Shown: positions 17,218 to 25,000 of the stretch, piece by piece
Position numbering within the stretch: the first letter of the stretch is position 1
Layout: each line of letters opens with the position of its first letter
Source of the DNA: Oscillospiraceae bacterium
GTDB taxonomy: Bacteria > Bacillota > Clostridia > Oscillospirales > Ruminococcaceae
Direction: 5' to 3'
Assembly (NCBI GenBank): GCA_017461565.1
Contig: JAFTXQ010000007.1
Span: forward strand, 1 to 55,243
DNA length: 55,243 bases
Translations under genes and position numbers: made by a program
The notes under the pieces: generated by a model
The model's input: only the letters and a program-made list of their open reading frames with translations
The model's database searches: none
Told to the model about the DNA's origin: nothing

Positions 17218-19491
17218 ATGGAGCTTATCAATGTTAAAAAGATCAAAAAGGAATACTCGCCCTATCGCTGGCAGATAGGCGGAAACGATCCTTATACCGA
17301 GGAGATGACGATGTTCACCCTCAGCGGAAAGGGCGTCACCTATGCGTTTGCGGCACTGGAGAGCGGTCACCTTGCGCACGTTTATTTCGGAAAACGGACT
17401 GACGACGAGGATCTTTCCTACCTGCTGCGCCTCGGCGAAAACCCCTACACCCCTAAGGTAAATCAGCGTGACATGGGTACTTTTATGGACTCCACACCCT
17501 TTGAGTATCCCTGCCACGGCATCGGCGACTACCGTGAGCCTGCCATCATGCTGATGGACAGCAAGGGAATGAGCAGCCTTGACCTGCGCTATGTATCCTA
17601 CGAGCTTATCAAGGGCAAGCCCGAGCTTCACCAGCAGCTTGAGGACTGCACAGTACAGCTCCCTGCTACCTTTGCAAAGGAGGGCGAGGCTGAAACAGTC
17701 GCTGTTACTCTCGAGGACAAGCGCACAGGTCTCAACGTTATCCTGTATTACACAGTTTTCGCTGACCTCGATGTTATCACAAGAAGCGTAAAGCTCATCA
17801 ACAAGGGTGCGGAAGCATTCGATGTAAGACGTGTGCTTTCGGGCTGTGTTGATTTCGATAATGAACAGTTCGATCTCATCACACTCAACGGCTCATGGGC
17901 ACGTGAGCGTGTTATGGAGCGCTGCCGTCTGCATCACGGCAAGCAGGGCGTTGACAGCGTAAAGGGCGAAAGCTCCCACCAGAACAACCCCTTTGTTGCG
18001 CTCGTTTCCCACAACGCTGATGAGGATATCGGCGAGGCTTATGGCTTCAACCTTGTTTACAGCGGTAATTTCTTTGCACAGGCAGAGGTGACACAGCATA
18101 AAAAGACCCGCCTTGTAATGGGTATCAACCACTTTGATTTCAGCTGGAAGCTCGCTCCCGAGGCTGAATTTACAGCTCCCGAGCTTGTTATGGTATACTC
18201 CTCCGAGGGTATCGGCAATATGTCACGTACCTTCCACGACCTTTACCGCCAGCACCTTATCAGAGGCGAGTACAAGGACAAGCGCCGTCCCATCCTCATC
18301 AACAACTGGGAGGCTACATACTTCAATTTCGATACAGAGAAGCTTATCGGTATTGCAAAGCAGGCTTCCGAGCTTGGTATCGAGATGCTGGTAATGGACG
18401 ATGGCTGGTTCGGTCACAGAGACAGCGACAACAGCTCCCTCGGCGACTGGTTCGTATATGAAAAGAAGCTCAACGGCGGACTTAAGTATCTTGTTGACGA
18501 GGTAAACAAGCTGGGTATGAAGTTCGGTATCTGGTTCGAGCCTGAGATGATCTCTCCCGACAGCGAGCTGTACAAGGCGCATCCCGACTGGGCTATACAG
18601 ATCGCAGGAATGCCCATGACCCAGAGCCGTGAGCAGTACGTTCTGGATTACAGCCGCAAGGAAGTGCGTGACCATATCTACGGCATGATGAAAAAGATCC
18701 TTGACAGCGCAAATATAGAATACATCAAGTGGGATATGAACCGCCAGCTTACCGAGGTCGGCTCCAATGCTCTCCCCGCAGACCAGCAGAGAGAGCTGTG
18801 GCACAGATATGTCCTCGGCGTTTACGATGTTATGGAAAGACTCACCTCCGAGTATCCCTACATCCTGCTGGAGAACTGCTCGGGGGGCGGCGCACGCTTT
18901 GACGCAGGTATGCTGTTCTATTCTCCCCAGATCTGGACCTCCGACGATACCGACGCTATCGAGCGTCTGAAGATACAGCACGGTACTTCGATATGCTATC
19001 CCGCTTCCGCTATGGGTGCACACGTTTCCGACTGTCCCAACCATACAGTAGGCAGAACGACTCCGTTCTCCACCCGTGGAAATGTGGCAATGGTGGGCAC
19101 CTTCGGATATGAGCTGGACGTTACCCGTATCCCCGAGCAGGACAGAAACGAGATCCCTGCGCAGGTGGAGATGTTCAAGAAATACAACCCCCTTATCCGC
19201 ACAGGCGACCAGTACCGTATCGGCAACGTGTTTGAGGACAATATGTGGGACGCATGGATGTTCGTTGCAAAGGACAAGAGCGAGGCTGTGTTCACATTCG
19301 TTCAGGTTCTTGGCAGACCCAATTACGGAAGCCGCAGAGTTAAGCTCAAGGGTCTTGACCCCGCAAAGAAATACAAGAGCAGCGCCACCGGCGAAACACA
19401 TACAGGCGCAGCACTTATGAACTGCGGTATCAATGTGACGCTGCACGGAGATTTTGCTTCTACCGTCATCCATTTCACCGAGGAAAAATAA
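17218..19491 (+). CDS. Alpha-galactosidase, GH36
   Basis: 757-residue retaining glycosidase that removes terminal alpha-1,6-galactose from raffinose-family sugars, melibiose or galactomannan. Hallmarks: MDDGWFG, KFGIWFEPEM, nucleophile Asp506 in KWDMNRQ, CSGGGARFD and acid/base Asp576 in WTSDDTDAIERL; the 70-residue distance matches characterised GH36 enzymes. No signal peptide, so it acts on imported sugar. ATG at 17218 (GAAAGGA upstream) is chosen over an in-frame upstream start at 17149 because the latter includes the promoter. It is monocistronic, with a hairpin downstream. No transporter for its substrate is adjacent. Confidence 0.95.
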   Translation: MELINVKKIKKEYSPYRWQIGGNDPYTEEMTMFTLSGKGVTYAFAALESGHLAHVYFGKRTDDEDLSYLLRLGENPYTPKVNQRDMGTFMDSTPFEYPCHGIGDYREPAIMLMDSKGMSSLDLRYVSYELIKGKPELHQQLEDCTVQLPATFAKEGEAETVAVTLEDKRTGLNVILYYTVFADLDVITRSVKLINKGAEAFDVRRVLSGCVDFDNEQFDLITLNGSWARERVMERCRLHHGKQGVDSVKGESSHQNNPFVALVSHNADEDIGEAYGFNLVYSGNFFAQAEVTQHKKTRLVMGINHFDFSWKLAPEAEFTAPELVMVYSSEGIGNMSRTFHDLYRQHLIRGEYKDKRRPILINNWEATYFNFDTEKLIGIAKQASELGIEMLVMDDGWFGHRDSDNSSLGDWFVYEKKLNGGLKYLVDEVNKLGMKFGIWFEPEMISPDSELYKAHPDWAIQIAGMPMTQSREQYVLDYSRKEVRDHIYGMMKKILDSANIEYIKWDMNRQLTEVGSNALPADQQRELWHRYVLGVYDVMERLTSEYPYILLENCSGGGARFDAGMLFYSPQIWTSDDTDAIERLKIQHGTSICYPASAMGAHVSDCPNHTVGRTTPFSTRGNVAMVGTFGYELDVTRIPEQDRNEIPAQVEMFKKYNPLIRTGDQYRIGNVFEDNMWDAWMFVAKDKSEAVFTFVQVLGRPNYGSRRVKLKGLDPAKKYKSSATGETHTGAALMNCGINVTLHGDFASTVIHFTEEK

Positions 19492-19505
19492 GGCTGATAT
19501 CATCA

Positions 19506-19540
19506 ACTACCCGAAAGGCTGCGGCTTTTCGGGTAGTTTT
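19506..19540 (+). terminator. Terminator of the alpha-galactosidase gene
   Basis: ACTACCCGAAA... pairs with ...TTTCGGGTAGT (19506-19537), followed by TTT. Confidence 0.75.
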
Positions 19541-19602
19541 CTGTGATGTCGGCAAAAGCATGGGTATGCAACAAAATATTTTATAATGGCATAAAAAAGC
19601 TA

Positions 19603-19631
19603 TTGAAAAAACAGGCGTTTTATGAGATAAT
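19603..19631 (+). promoter_or_regulatory. Promoter of upp
   Basis: TTGAAA (19603-19608), 17 bases, GATAAT (19626-19631), 46 bases before the upp start. Confidence 0.65.
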
Positions 19632-19677
19632 ATATATGAGATATTATGCTCAATATTTTTAGTTTGGAGTTTTTGAA

Positions 19678-20307
19678 ATGTCTAAAATCGTTGTATTCGA
19701 TCATCCGCTTATCCAGCACAAGATCACACTGCTGCGTGACTGCACGACAGGTACACGTGACTTCCGTATCCTTATCGAGGAGATAGCTACCCTTATGGGA
19801 TATGAGGCGCTTCGTGATCTTCCTGTTGAGATGAAGGAAATAAAGACCCCCATAGAAAACACAACAGCCCCTGTCATCACAGGCAAGACTATCGCAGTTG
19901 TTCCGATACTGCGTGCGGGTCTCGGTATGGTCAAGGGCATACTCGCACTTGTTCCCACCGCAAAGGTAGGTCACATCGGTCTTTACCGTGACCCCGAAAC
20001 CCATCAGCCCCACGAGTATTACGCAAAGCTCCCCGAGGCTGTCGAGGAGCGCACAGTGATCCTGCTTGACCCCATGCTGGCTACGGGCGGTTCCGCCGTT
20101 GCGGCTGTGGATTACCTCAAAAAGCAGGGCGTGAAGTCCATCAAGTTCATGTCCATCATAGCAGCTCCCGAGGGACTTTCTAACCTCATCCAGAGCCATC
20201 CCGATATCGAGATCTACTGCGGACATCTTGACGAGAAGCTCAACGAGAACAAGTATATCGTTCCCGGTCTCGGCGACGCAGGCGACAGGATATTCGGAAC
20301 TATCTGA
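19678..20307 (+). CDS. upp: Uracil phosphoribosyltransferase
   Basis: Converts uracil plus PRPP to UMP (pyrimidine salvage). 209 residues, the family length. The PRPP loop is [12 protein letters not shown] and the uracil-binding end is [19 protein letters not shown] is also diagnostic. GGAG at 19666-19669. A uridine-kinase-like gene 1.2 kb downstream could supply the other salvage route. Confidence 0.97.
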   Translation: MSKIVVFDHPLIQHKITLLRDCTTGTRDFRILIEEIATLMGYEALRDLPVEMKEIKTPIENTTAPVITGKTIAVVPILRAGLGMVKGILALVPTAKVGHIGLYRDPETHQPHEYYAKLPEAVEERTVILLDPMLATGGSAVAAVDYLKKQGVKSIKFMSIIAAPEGLSNLIQSHPDIEIYCGHLDEKLNENKYIVPGLGDAGDRIFGTI

Positions 20308-20354
20308 TCCGCTGCAAAACAAAATAGCAACATAAGATCAGGTGATAATCGGTT

Positions 20355-21128
20355 ATGAAAATTCTTTTTATAGGCGACGTTGTGGGAAAGCGAAGCTGTG
20401 AGGCGCTTCAGAAGCGGCTTTATGCGATAAAGCAGTCCTGCGGCGCCGACATAGTGATAGTAAACGGAGAAAACTCCGCCGAGGGCAACGGGATAACGCC
20501 GCACTCGGCAGGAATGATATTCGAGGCAGGCGCAGACGTCATAACAACAGGCAACCACTGCTTCCGTCAGAAGGGCATCGAGGAGGAGCTTGAACGCAAT
20601 CCACGAATCATCCGTCCTGCAAACTATGACGAGGATGTGTACGGCAAGGGCGTTTACGAGCTTGACTGCGGACGTTACAGCATAGCAGTGATAAACCTCC
20701 TGGGAACCACCTACCTCCAGCCGCTTGAAAATCCGTTCAAATGTGCGGACAGGCTGCTTGAGAAGATAGATTCACGCATCGTTATAGTGGATTTCCATGC
20801 GGAGGCCACCTCGGAAAAGCGAGCTATGGGCTACTACCTCAGCGGCAGGACGACTGCGGTGCTTGGAACCCATACCCACGTCACTACTGCGGACGAGCAG
20901 ATAATAAACGGCACGGGATACATCACCGATGTCGGAATGACAGGACCGAAGGAGTCTATCCTCGGCGTAGAGAAAGATATAATAATAGAGCGGTTTCTTA
21001 CCTATTACCCCAAGCGGCATATCTTCGCAGGCGGCGATATAGAAATAAACGGCGTCTGCCTTGATATCGATGAGAAGAGCGGAAAATGCTTAAATATAGA
21101 GAGGGTAAGGGAAGCAGTCAGCTTATAA
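20355..21128 (+). CDS. ymdB: YmdB-family metallophosphoesterase
   Basis: 257 residues of the TIGR00282 type. Metal ligand motifs GDVVG (N terminus), NGENSAEG, GNHCF, DFHAE and GTHTHV are all present, giving an intact binuclear centre. Bacillus YmdB hydrolyses 2',3'-cyclic nucleotides and influences development and motility. spoVS follows immediately, as in many spore-formers. The weak AGGTGAT site lies 9 bases from the ATG. Confidence 0.92.
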   Translation: MKILFIGDVVGKRSCEALQKRLYAIKQSCGADIVIVNGENSAEGNGITPHSAGMIFEAGADVITTGNHCFRQKGIEEELERNPRIIRPANYDEDVYGKGVYELDCGRYSIAVINLLGTTYLQPLENPFKCADRLLEKIDSRIVIVDFHAEATSEKRAMGYYLSGRTTAVLGTHTHVTTADEQIINGTGYITDVGMTGPKESILGVEKDIIIERFLTYYPKRHIFAGGDIEINGVCLDIDEKSGKCLNIERVREAVSL

Positions 21129-21194
21129 AAAATGTGCAGAACAAAATCGAAAGGACCCCGTATGCTGTGGCAGAACGGGGCAACGGTGAATAAA

Positions 21195-21455
21195 ATGGAA
21201 ATAGTAAAAGTATCGGCTCATTCTGTGCCGAAATCGGTAGCAGGCGCCATCGCAGGCGTCATACGTGAGCATAACGAGGTCGAGGTACAGGCGGTAGGTG
21301 CGGCAGCAGCAAATCAGGCGGTAAAGTCCATCGCAATAGCAAGAAGCTATATGGCGCTGACAGGTGTTGACATCATCTGCATCCCTGCATTTGCAACAGT
21401 CGAAATAGACGGCGAGGAGCGCACTGCGATGAAATTCATCGTGGAGCCACGCTGA
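21195..21455 (+). CDS. spoVS: Stage V sporulation protein S (SpoVS)
   Basis: 86 residues starting MEIVKVSAHS, with the near-invariant CIPAFATVEIDGEERTA segment. Family members are 86 residues, so the ATG at 21195 is preferred over longer in-frame starts at 21132 or 21162. A small nucleic-acid-binding (Alba-like) fold protein needed for late sporulation in Bacillus, but also kept in non-sporing relatives. A GC-rich hairpin follows. Confidence 0.93.
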   Translation: MEIVKVSAHSVPKSVAGAIAGVIREHNEVEVQAVGAAAANQAVKSIAIARSYMALTGVDIICIPAFATVEIDGEERTAMKFIVEPR

Positions 21456-21466
21456 CAGAAAGCCCT

Positions 21467-21502
21467 GCGGACGGTACTTTTCACAAAGCGCCGTCCGCTT
21501 TG
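21467..21502 (+). terminator. Terminator after spoVS
   Basis: GCGGACGG (21467-21474) / CCGTCCGC (21491-21498), 8 bp, then TTTG. The T run is short. Confidence 0.6.
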
Positions 21503-21524
21503 TATTTCCCGAAAGGTGTAAATT

Positions 21525-22439
21525 ATGAACTGCATTTCAACAAAACAGCTTAACGATATGTCGGCCGATCCCGAAAGGATGATACTTTCAGGTGAGAACA
21601 CCTATGCCGACGGCATATCTGCCGCCGCCGAGCAGATATTCAGACAGCGTGAGGAGCGTCCCGTAGTGCTTATCTCGGGTCCAAGCGGCTCGGGCAAGAC
21701 CACCTCTGCAAGCAGGATAGCACGCATACTCAAGGACAACGGCTGCGGTGCGCACTCTATCTCGATGGACAATTATTTCAAGACCCTCACAAAGGAGGAG
21801 CTTGAGCTGAGCGAGCGTGGCGAGTTCGATTTTGAGTCGCCAATGCGCCTTGACACCGACCTTTTCAAGGAGCACCTTGAAAAGCTGTCACGGTGTGAGG
21901 CTATCGATATCCCCACCTTTGATTTTGCGTCACAACAGAGCAAAAAAGGAATGACCCTGAAGATAAAACGTGGAGATATCGTCATACTTGAGGGCATACA
22001 TGCGCTCAACCCTATCGTTACAGGCGACAGCGACAGCTATACAAACTGCGTCTATGTCAGCGTGAGAACACGTATAGAGTCGGAAAGCGGCGAGCTTCTG
22101 CACCCGTCGAAGATACGTCTTATGCGCAGACTTATCCGTGATAAGCTGTACCGTGGCAGAGATATGAACGAAACATTTGATTTTTTCCGTTCCGTGGAAA
22201 AAGGCGAGAATAAATATATCATGCCGTTCAAGGGGCGTGCCGATTTCGATATAGACACATTTATGCCATACGAGCCGCTTGTATACCGTGACATCCTGCT
22301 CCCCGGGCTTGAAAAAGCCTCGCATGAGTATGCCGACTACGAGCGCTATTCCGACATCGAACGCTTTCTGAAAGAGCTTAACTCCATCGACCGCAAGGTA
22401 GTGCCTGAATATTCCCTTGTGAGAGAGTTTATAGGATAA
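21525..22439 (+). CDS. Uridine-kinase-like P-loop nucleoside kinase
   Basis: 304 residues of the phosphoribulokinase/uridine kinase superfamily. Walker A GPSGSGKTT at 52-60; SMDNYFK provides the substrate Asp; the LDTDLF and DIPTFDF segments and an EGIHALNP motif fit the same family. An N-terminal ~45-residue extension distinguishes it from Udk (~210 residues), and the C terminus is also longer, so the substrate may differ. Nearby upp suggests pyrimidine salvage. AAAGGTG precedes the ATG. A strong terminator follows. Confidence 0.85.
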   Translation: MNCISTKQLNDMSADPERMILSGENTYADGISAAAEQIFRQREERPVVLISGPSGSGKTTSASRIARILKDNGCGAHSISMDNYFKTLTKEELELSERGEFDFESPMRLDTDLFKEHLEKLSRCEAIDIPTFDFASQQSKKGMTLKIKRGDIVILEGIHALNPIVTGDSDSYTNCVYVSVRTRIESESGELLHPSKIRLMRRLIRDKLYRGRDMNETFDFFRSVEKGENKYIMPFKGRADFDIDTFMPYEPLVYRDILLPGLEKASHEYADYERYSDIERFLKELNSIDRKVVPEYSLVREFIG

Positions 22440-22441
22440 GC

Positions 22442-22478
22442 AAAACACGCTCCGTGAAAATGCCACGGAGCGTGTTTT
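22442..22478 (+). terminator. Strong terminator after the kinase gene
   Basis: Perfect 15-bp inverted repeat AAAACACGCTCCGTG / CACGGAGCGTGTTTT with a 7-base loop; works in both directions in principle. Confidence 0.9.
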
Positions 22479-22493
22479 CTATAAGCTTTGACA

Positions 22494-22524
22494 AAAACAG
22501 ACCTCCTTTGAAATCAAGGAGGTC
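22494..22524 (-). terminator. Terminator of the M23 peptidase gene
   Basis: GACCTCCTTTGA / TCAAGGAGGTC stem (one bulge) at 22500-22524, followed on the minus strand by TGTTTTTG. Confidence 0.8.
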
Positions 22525-22557
22525 TTTGTCATATCATGACTGCAAACACGAAGTTTA

Positions 22558-23904
22558 TTACACATATTCGTATGTATAGTTGAAAGGATTCTGAGCAACG
22601 CCGTTTACACGGGTCTCAAAGTGCAGGTGGTTTCCGCTTGACCAGCCTGTCGTGCCGACATAGCCGATGACCTCGCCCTTGTTCACCCACTGCCCTACCG
22701 AAACGGTAGTGGAGCGGCAGTGCGCATAGAGAGTGGAAAGTCCGCCGCCGTGGTCGATGATGACATAGTTTCCATAGCCGCCGTGCCAGCCGCCGTCATT
22801 GAATGCGGTGATGACGGTGCCGCTCTGCGCCGCATAGATATTTGCGCCGCCGATGCCGTAGTTTCCGACATCGATACCGTAATGATAGCCGCCACGCCAT
22901 GCGTCATATCCGAAATAGGTGGTCAGCAGCTGATACTTTGTATCAAGCGGCCATCTGAAGCCGTCCGAGCTGTAATCATAGCCGCCTGCAAGCTCTGCCT
23001 GCTTTGCACGGATAAGCTCCTCTATCTCATCGTTGAGCTTTGCGATCTCCTCTTCGTAATCCTGGGTCTCGCTTCTCAGGGAGTCTATCTGCCACTCAAG
23101 GCTCTCGTTGTACTTTGCGTATTCGTTAAGCTTGTCGTAGCGCTCATCCGAAAGCTGCTGCGCCTCCGCCTTCTTTTCCCTCAGCTCACCCATGTCGGAC
23201 TCCATCTGAGCCTTTTTGTCCTGAAGCTCCGACTTGTCATCGTTGAGCTCTGCGATATCGCCGTTGATGCTTTCGATAAGATCCTCCTGCGTATGTATAT
23301 CGTCAAGAAGATCGGTCATGAACTGCATATTCTGCTTGCTGATATCCTGCACCACGTCAACGTAGGTGAAGAAATCGTACCAGTCGTCCGAGCCGTCCAG
23401 TATAGGCAGAGTGTCGCTGGTGTCGTTCATATACAGCGTCCTGATAAGCTCCGCAAACCTGTCTAGGTTTTCCTCGTTTTCCGCTTCAAGCTCCGCTATC
23501 TGATCGTACTTTTCGTCAATGTCGATCTCTTTCTGCTTTATCGCTTTTTCAACAATGGAGATCTCCGCCTCCTTGTTGCTGATGTTCACCTGCATTTCGG
23601 TTATCATCTCGCTGTACGAGTCTATCTCGTCCGTGTAGCCTGCGATCTGCTCGTTGATGAGATCCATCATATAGTCGTTCTGGGCGATGTCGCCGTGCAG
23701 ACCGTCTATCTCCTGCTCACGGCGCTCGTTTTCCGCCTTGAGCTGCTCCTGCTTCTTTTCAAGCTCAGCTATCTTTGCGTCATAATCCGTTGCCGCCATT
23801 GCGGACATATCGACGTTCAGCGCAGGCGCTGCGGCGATGGTGAGCGCCATAACTGCCGAAAGCGCTGCTCTTGCTATGTTTTTCTTGTTTTTTATCTTCC
23901 CCAT
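22558..23904 (-). CDS. Secreted M23 (LytM-type) murein endopeptidase with coiled coil
   Basis: 448 residues. Signal peptide at 1-39 (basic MGKIKNKK start, hydrophobic AALSAVMALTIAAAPAL). A long Glu/Lys-rich coiled coil (about 42-310) resembles EnvC/PcsB-type regulators. The C-terminal peptidase domain has the zinc motifs HYGIDVG and HLHFE, plus YAHC, so it appears catalytically intact. It should cut peptidoglycan cross-links during division, perhaps under FtsEX-like control, but no ftsEX is adjacent. ATG at 23904 is preferred to an upstream in-frame codon because of AAGGGAAG and the signal-peptide fit. Confidence 0.92.
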   Translation of the reverse strand: MGKIKNKKNIARAALSAVMALTIAAAPALNVDMSAMAATDYDAKIAELEKKQEQLKAENERREQEIDGLHGDIAQNDYMMDLINEQIAGYTDEIDSYSEMITEMQVNISNKEAEISIVEKAIKQKEIDIDEKYDQIAELEAENEENLDRFAELIRTLYMNDTSDTLPILDGSDDWYDFFTYVDVVQDISKQNMQFMTDLLDDIHTQEDLIESINGDIAELNDDKSELQDKKAQMESDMGELREKKAEAQQLSDERYDKLNEYAKYNESLEWQIDSLRSETQDYEEEIAKLNDEIEELIRAKQAELAGGYDYSSDGFRWPLDTKYQLLTTYFGYDAWRGGYHYGIDVGNYGIGGANIYAAQSGTVITAFNDGGWHGGYGNYVIIDHGGGLSTLYAHCRSTTVSVGQWVNKGEVIGYVGTTGWSSGNHLHFETRVNGVAQNPFNYTYEYV

Positions 23905-23947
23905 TTGTTTCACTTCCCTTATCTGAAAAAGCCGAATATCTGTGAAT

Positions 23948-23976
23948 ATTGTAACATTTATTCCGCAGTGTGTCAA
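23948..23976 (-). promoter_or_regulatory. Promoter of the M23 peptidase gene
   Basis: Minus strand TTGACA (23976-23971), 17-bp spacer, TACAAT (23953-23948). Confidence 0.8.
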
Positions 23977-24008
23977 GAGGAAAATCCTGCATTTCACGTG
24001 GTTTACAC

Positions 24009-24072
24009 AAAAGCCGATGCGTTCCGCAGACGGCTGCGCCGTAACGCTGTATTCAGCATCAAAGCGGCTTTT
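24009..24072 (-). terminator. Nested hairpin after the radical SAM gene
   Basis: Outer AAAAGCCG (24009-24016) / CGGCTTTT (24065-24072) continued by ATGC / GCAT with a bulge, and inner GCGTT / AACGC and ACGGC / GCCGT stems. On the minus strand it ends in TTTT, so it may end the ctpE-like/radical SAM transcript. It is more elaborate than a simple terminator. Confidence 0.5.
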
Positions 24073-24115
24073 AAATCTATCCTACAAAGCGGGATACCGG
24101 AATTTCATCGAAATA

Positions 24116-24979
24116 TCAGAACAGCGTCAGCTGCTCCGCCTCGGGGAATTGGTGTATGTAGCCGAATATCTCGTTTGTGTCGTATTTAAGTCCAGCTTTT
24201 TTGCAGGCGTTGACAAAGACGTGCCACAGCTCCCTTGCTTTCGGCGAGGGTATCTCGTAGCTGTCGCCGTAGCGAGACTCGTATACACTGCGCAGCTGCG
24301 GAAAGTGCCTGTCCAGCGCCGCATAATAATACTGCCTGTCGCCGTCACGCAGCGTCATCCCCATCGCACCGAAGGTTATTATGCCATAGCTGCCTGCACG
24401 TGCGGCATAATCCACGATGCCAAGGATGTTCTCCGCAGTGTCGTTGATGTAGGGAAGTATCGGGCACATCCACACAACGGTGGGGATACCTGCCCTTTTC
24501 ATCTCGCAAAGCACCTCAAAGCGCCGTGATGTGGTACATACATTGGGCTCGACGATGCGGCACAGGTCGTCGTCGCAGGTGGTGAGGGTCATCTGCACCA
24601 CAGCCTTTGTGCTGCGGTTTATCTCGCAAAGCAGGTCGATGTCCCTCATAACAAGGTCTGATTTTGTCTGCACAGCCGCCCCGAAATCGTATTTCTTTAT
24701 CAGCTCAAGGCATCGGCGTGTGATGTTCAGCTCCCTTTCGGCGTGCAGGTAGGGGTCGCACATTGCGCCCGTGCCTATCATGCAGCGGCGGCGTTTTGAG
24801 CGCAGCGCCGCTTCAAGAAGCTCGGGGGCGTTCTCCTTTACCTCAATATCGGTGAACTCGTGCCGCATACCGTAACAGACGCTGCGGCTGTCGCAGTAGA
24901 TACAGCCGTGTGTACATCCACGGTAGACGTTTATTCCGTTGCTTTGCGAAAGTATGCTCTTCGCCTGTACTGTGTGCAT
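24116..24979 (-). CDS. Radical SAM protein, SPL/COG1533-like
   Basis: 287 residues. The cluster-binding motif CTHGCIYC (CxxxCxxC) is near residue 25, and GTGAMCDPY plus VQTKSDLVMRDIDLL match the family of spore-photoproduct-lyase-like radical SAM proteins of unknown reaction. ATG at 24979 follows GAGGTG; a GTG three codons earlier is also in frame. It lies 21 bases after the P-type ATPase gene on the same strand, so is probably co-transcribed, though no functional link is known. Confidence 0.85.
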   Translation of the reverse strand: MHTVQAKSILSQSNGINVYRGCTHGCIYCDSRSVCYGMRHEFTDIEVKENAPELLEAALRSKRRRCMIGTGAMCDPYLHAERELNITRRCLELIKKYDFGAAVQTKSDLVMRDIDLLCEINRSTKAVVQMTLTTCDDDLCRIVEPNVCTTSRRFEVLCEMKRAGIPTVVWMCPILPYINDTAENILGIVDYAARAGSYGIITFGAMGMTLRDGDRQYYYAALDRHFPQLRSVYESRYGDSYEIPSPKARELWHVFVNACKKAGLKYDTNEIFGYIHQFPEAEQLTLF

Positions 24980-25000
24980 GGTGTTCACCTCGATGCGTCT

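Noticed and set aside
18223-19506. 427-codon antisense frame inside the alpha-galactosidase gene (and similar long antisense frames at 4837-5838, 34134-35210, 36393-37421 and 43188-44180)
   Set aside because: Each lies opposite a gene with clear family motifs; they arise from codon bias and lack ribosome sites and recognisable domains.
22558-23997. Longer M23 protein starting at 23997
   Set aside because: The extra 31 residues would place the promoter inside the gene and bury the signal peptide.
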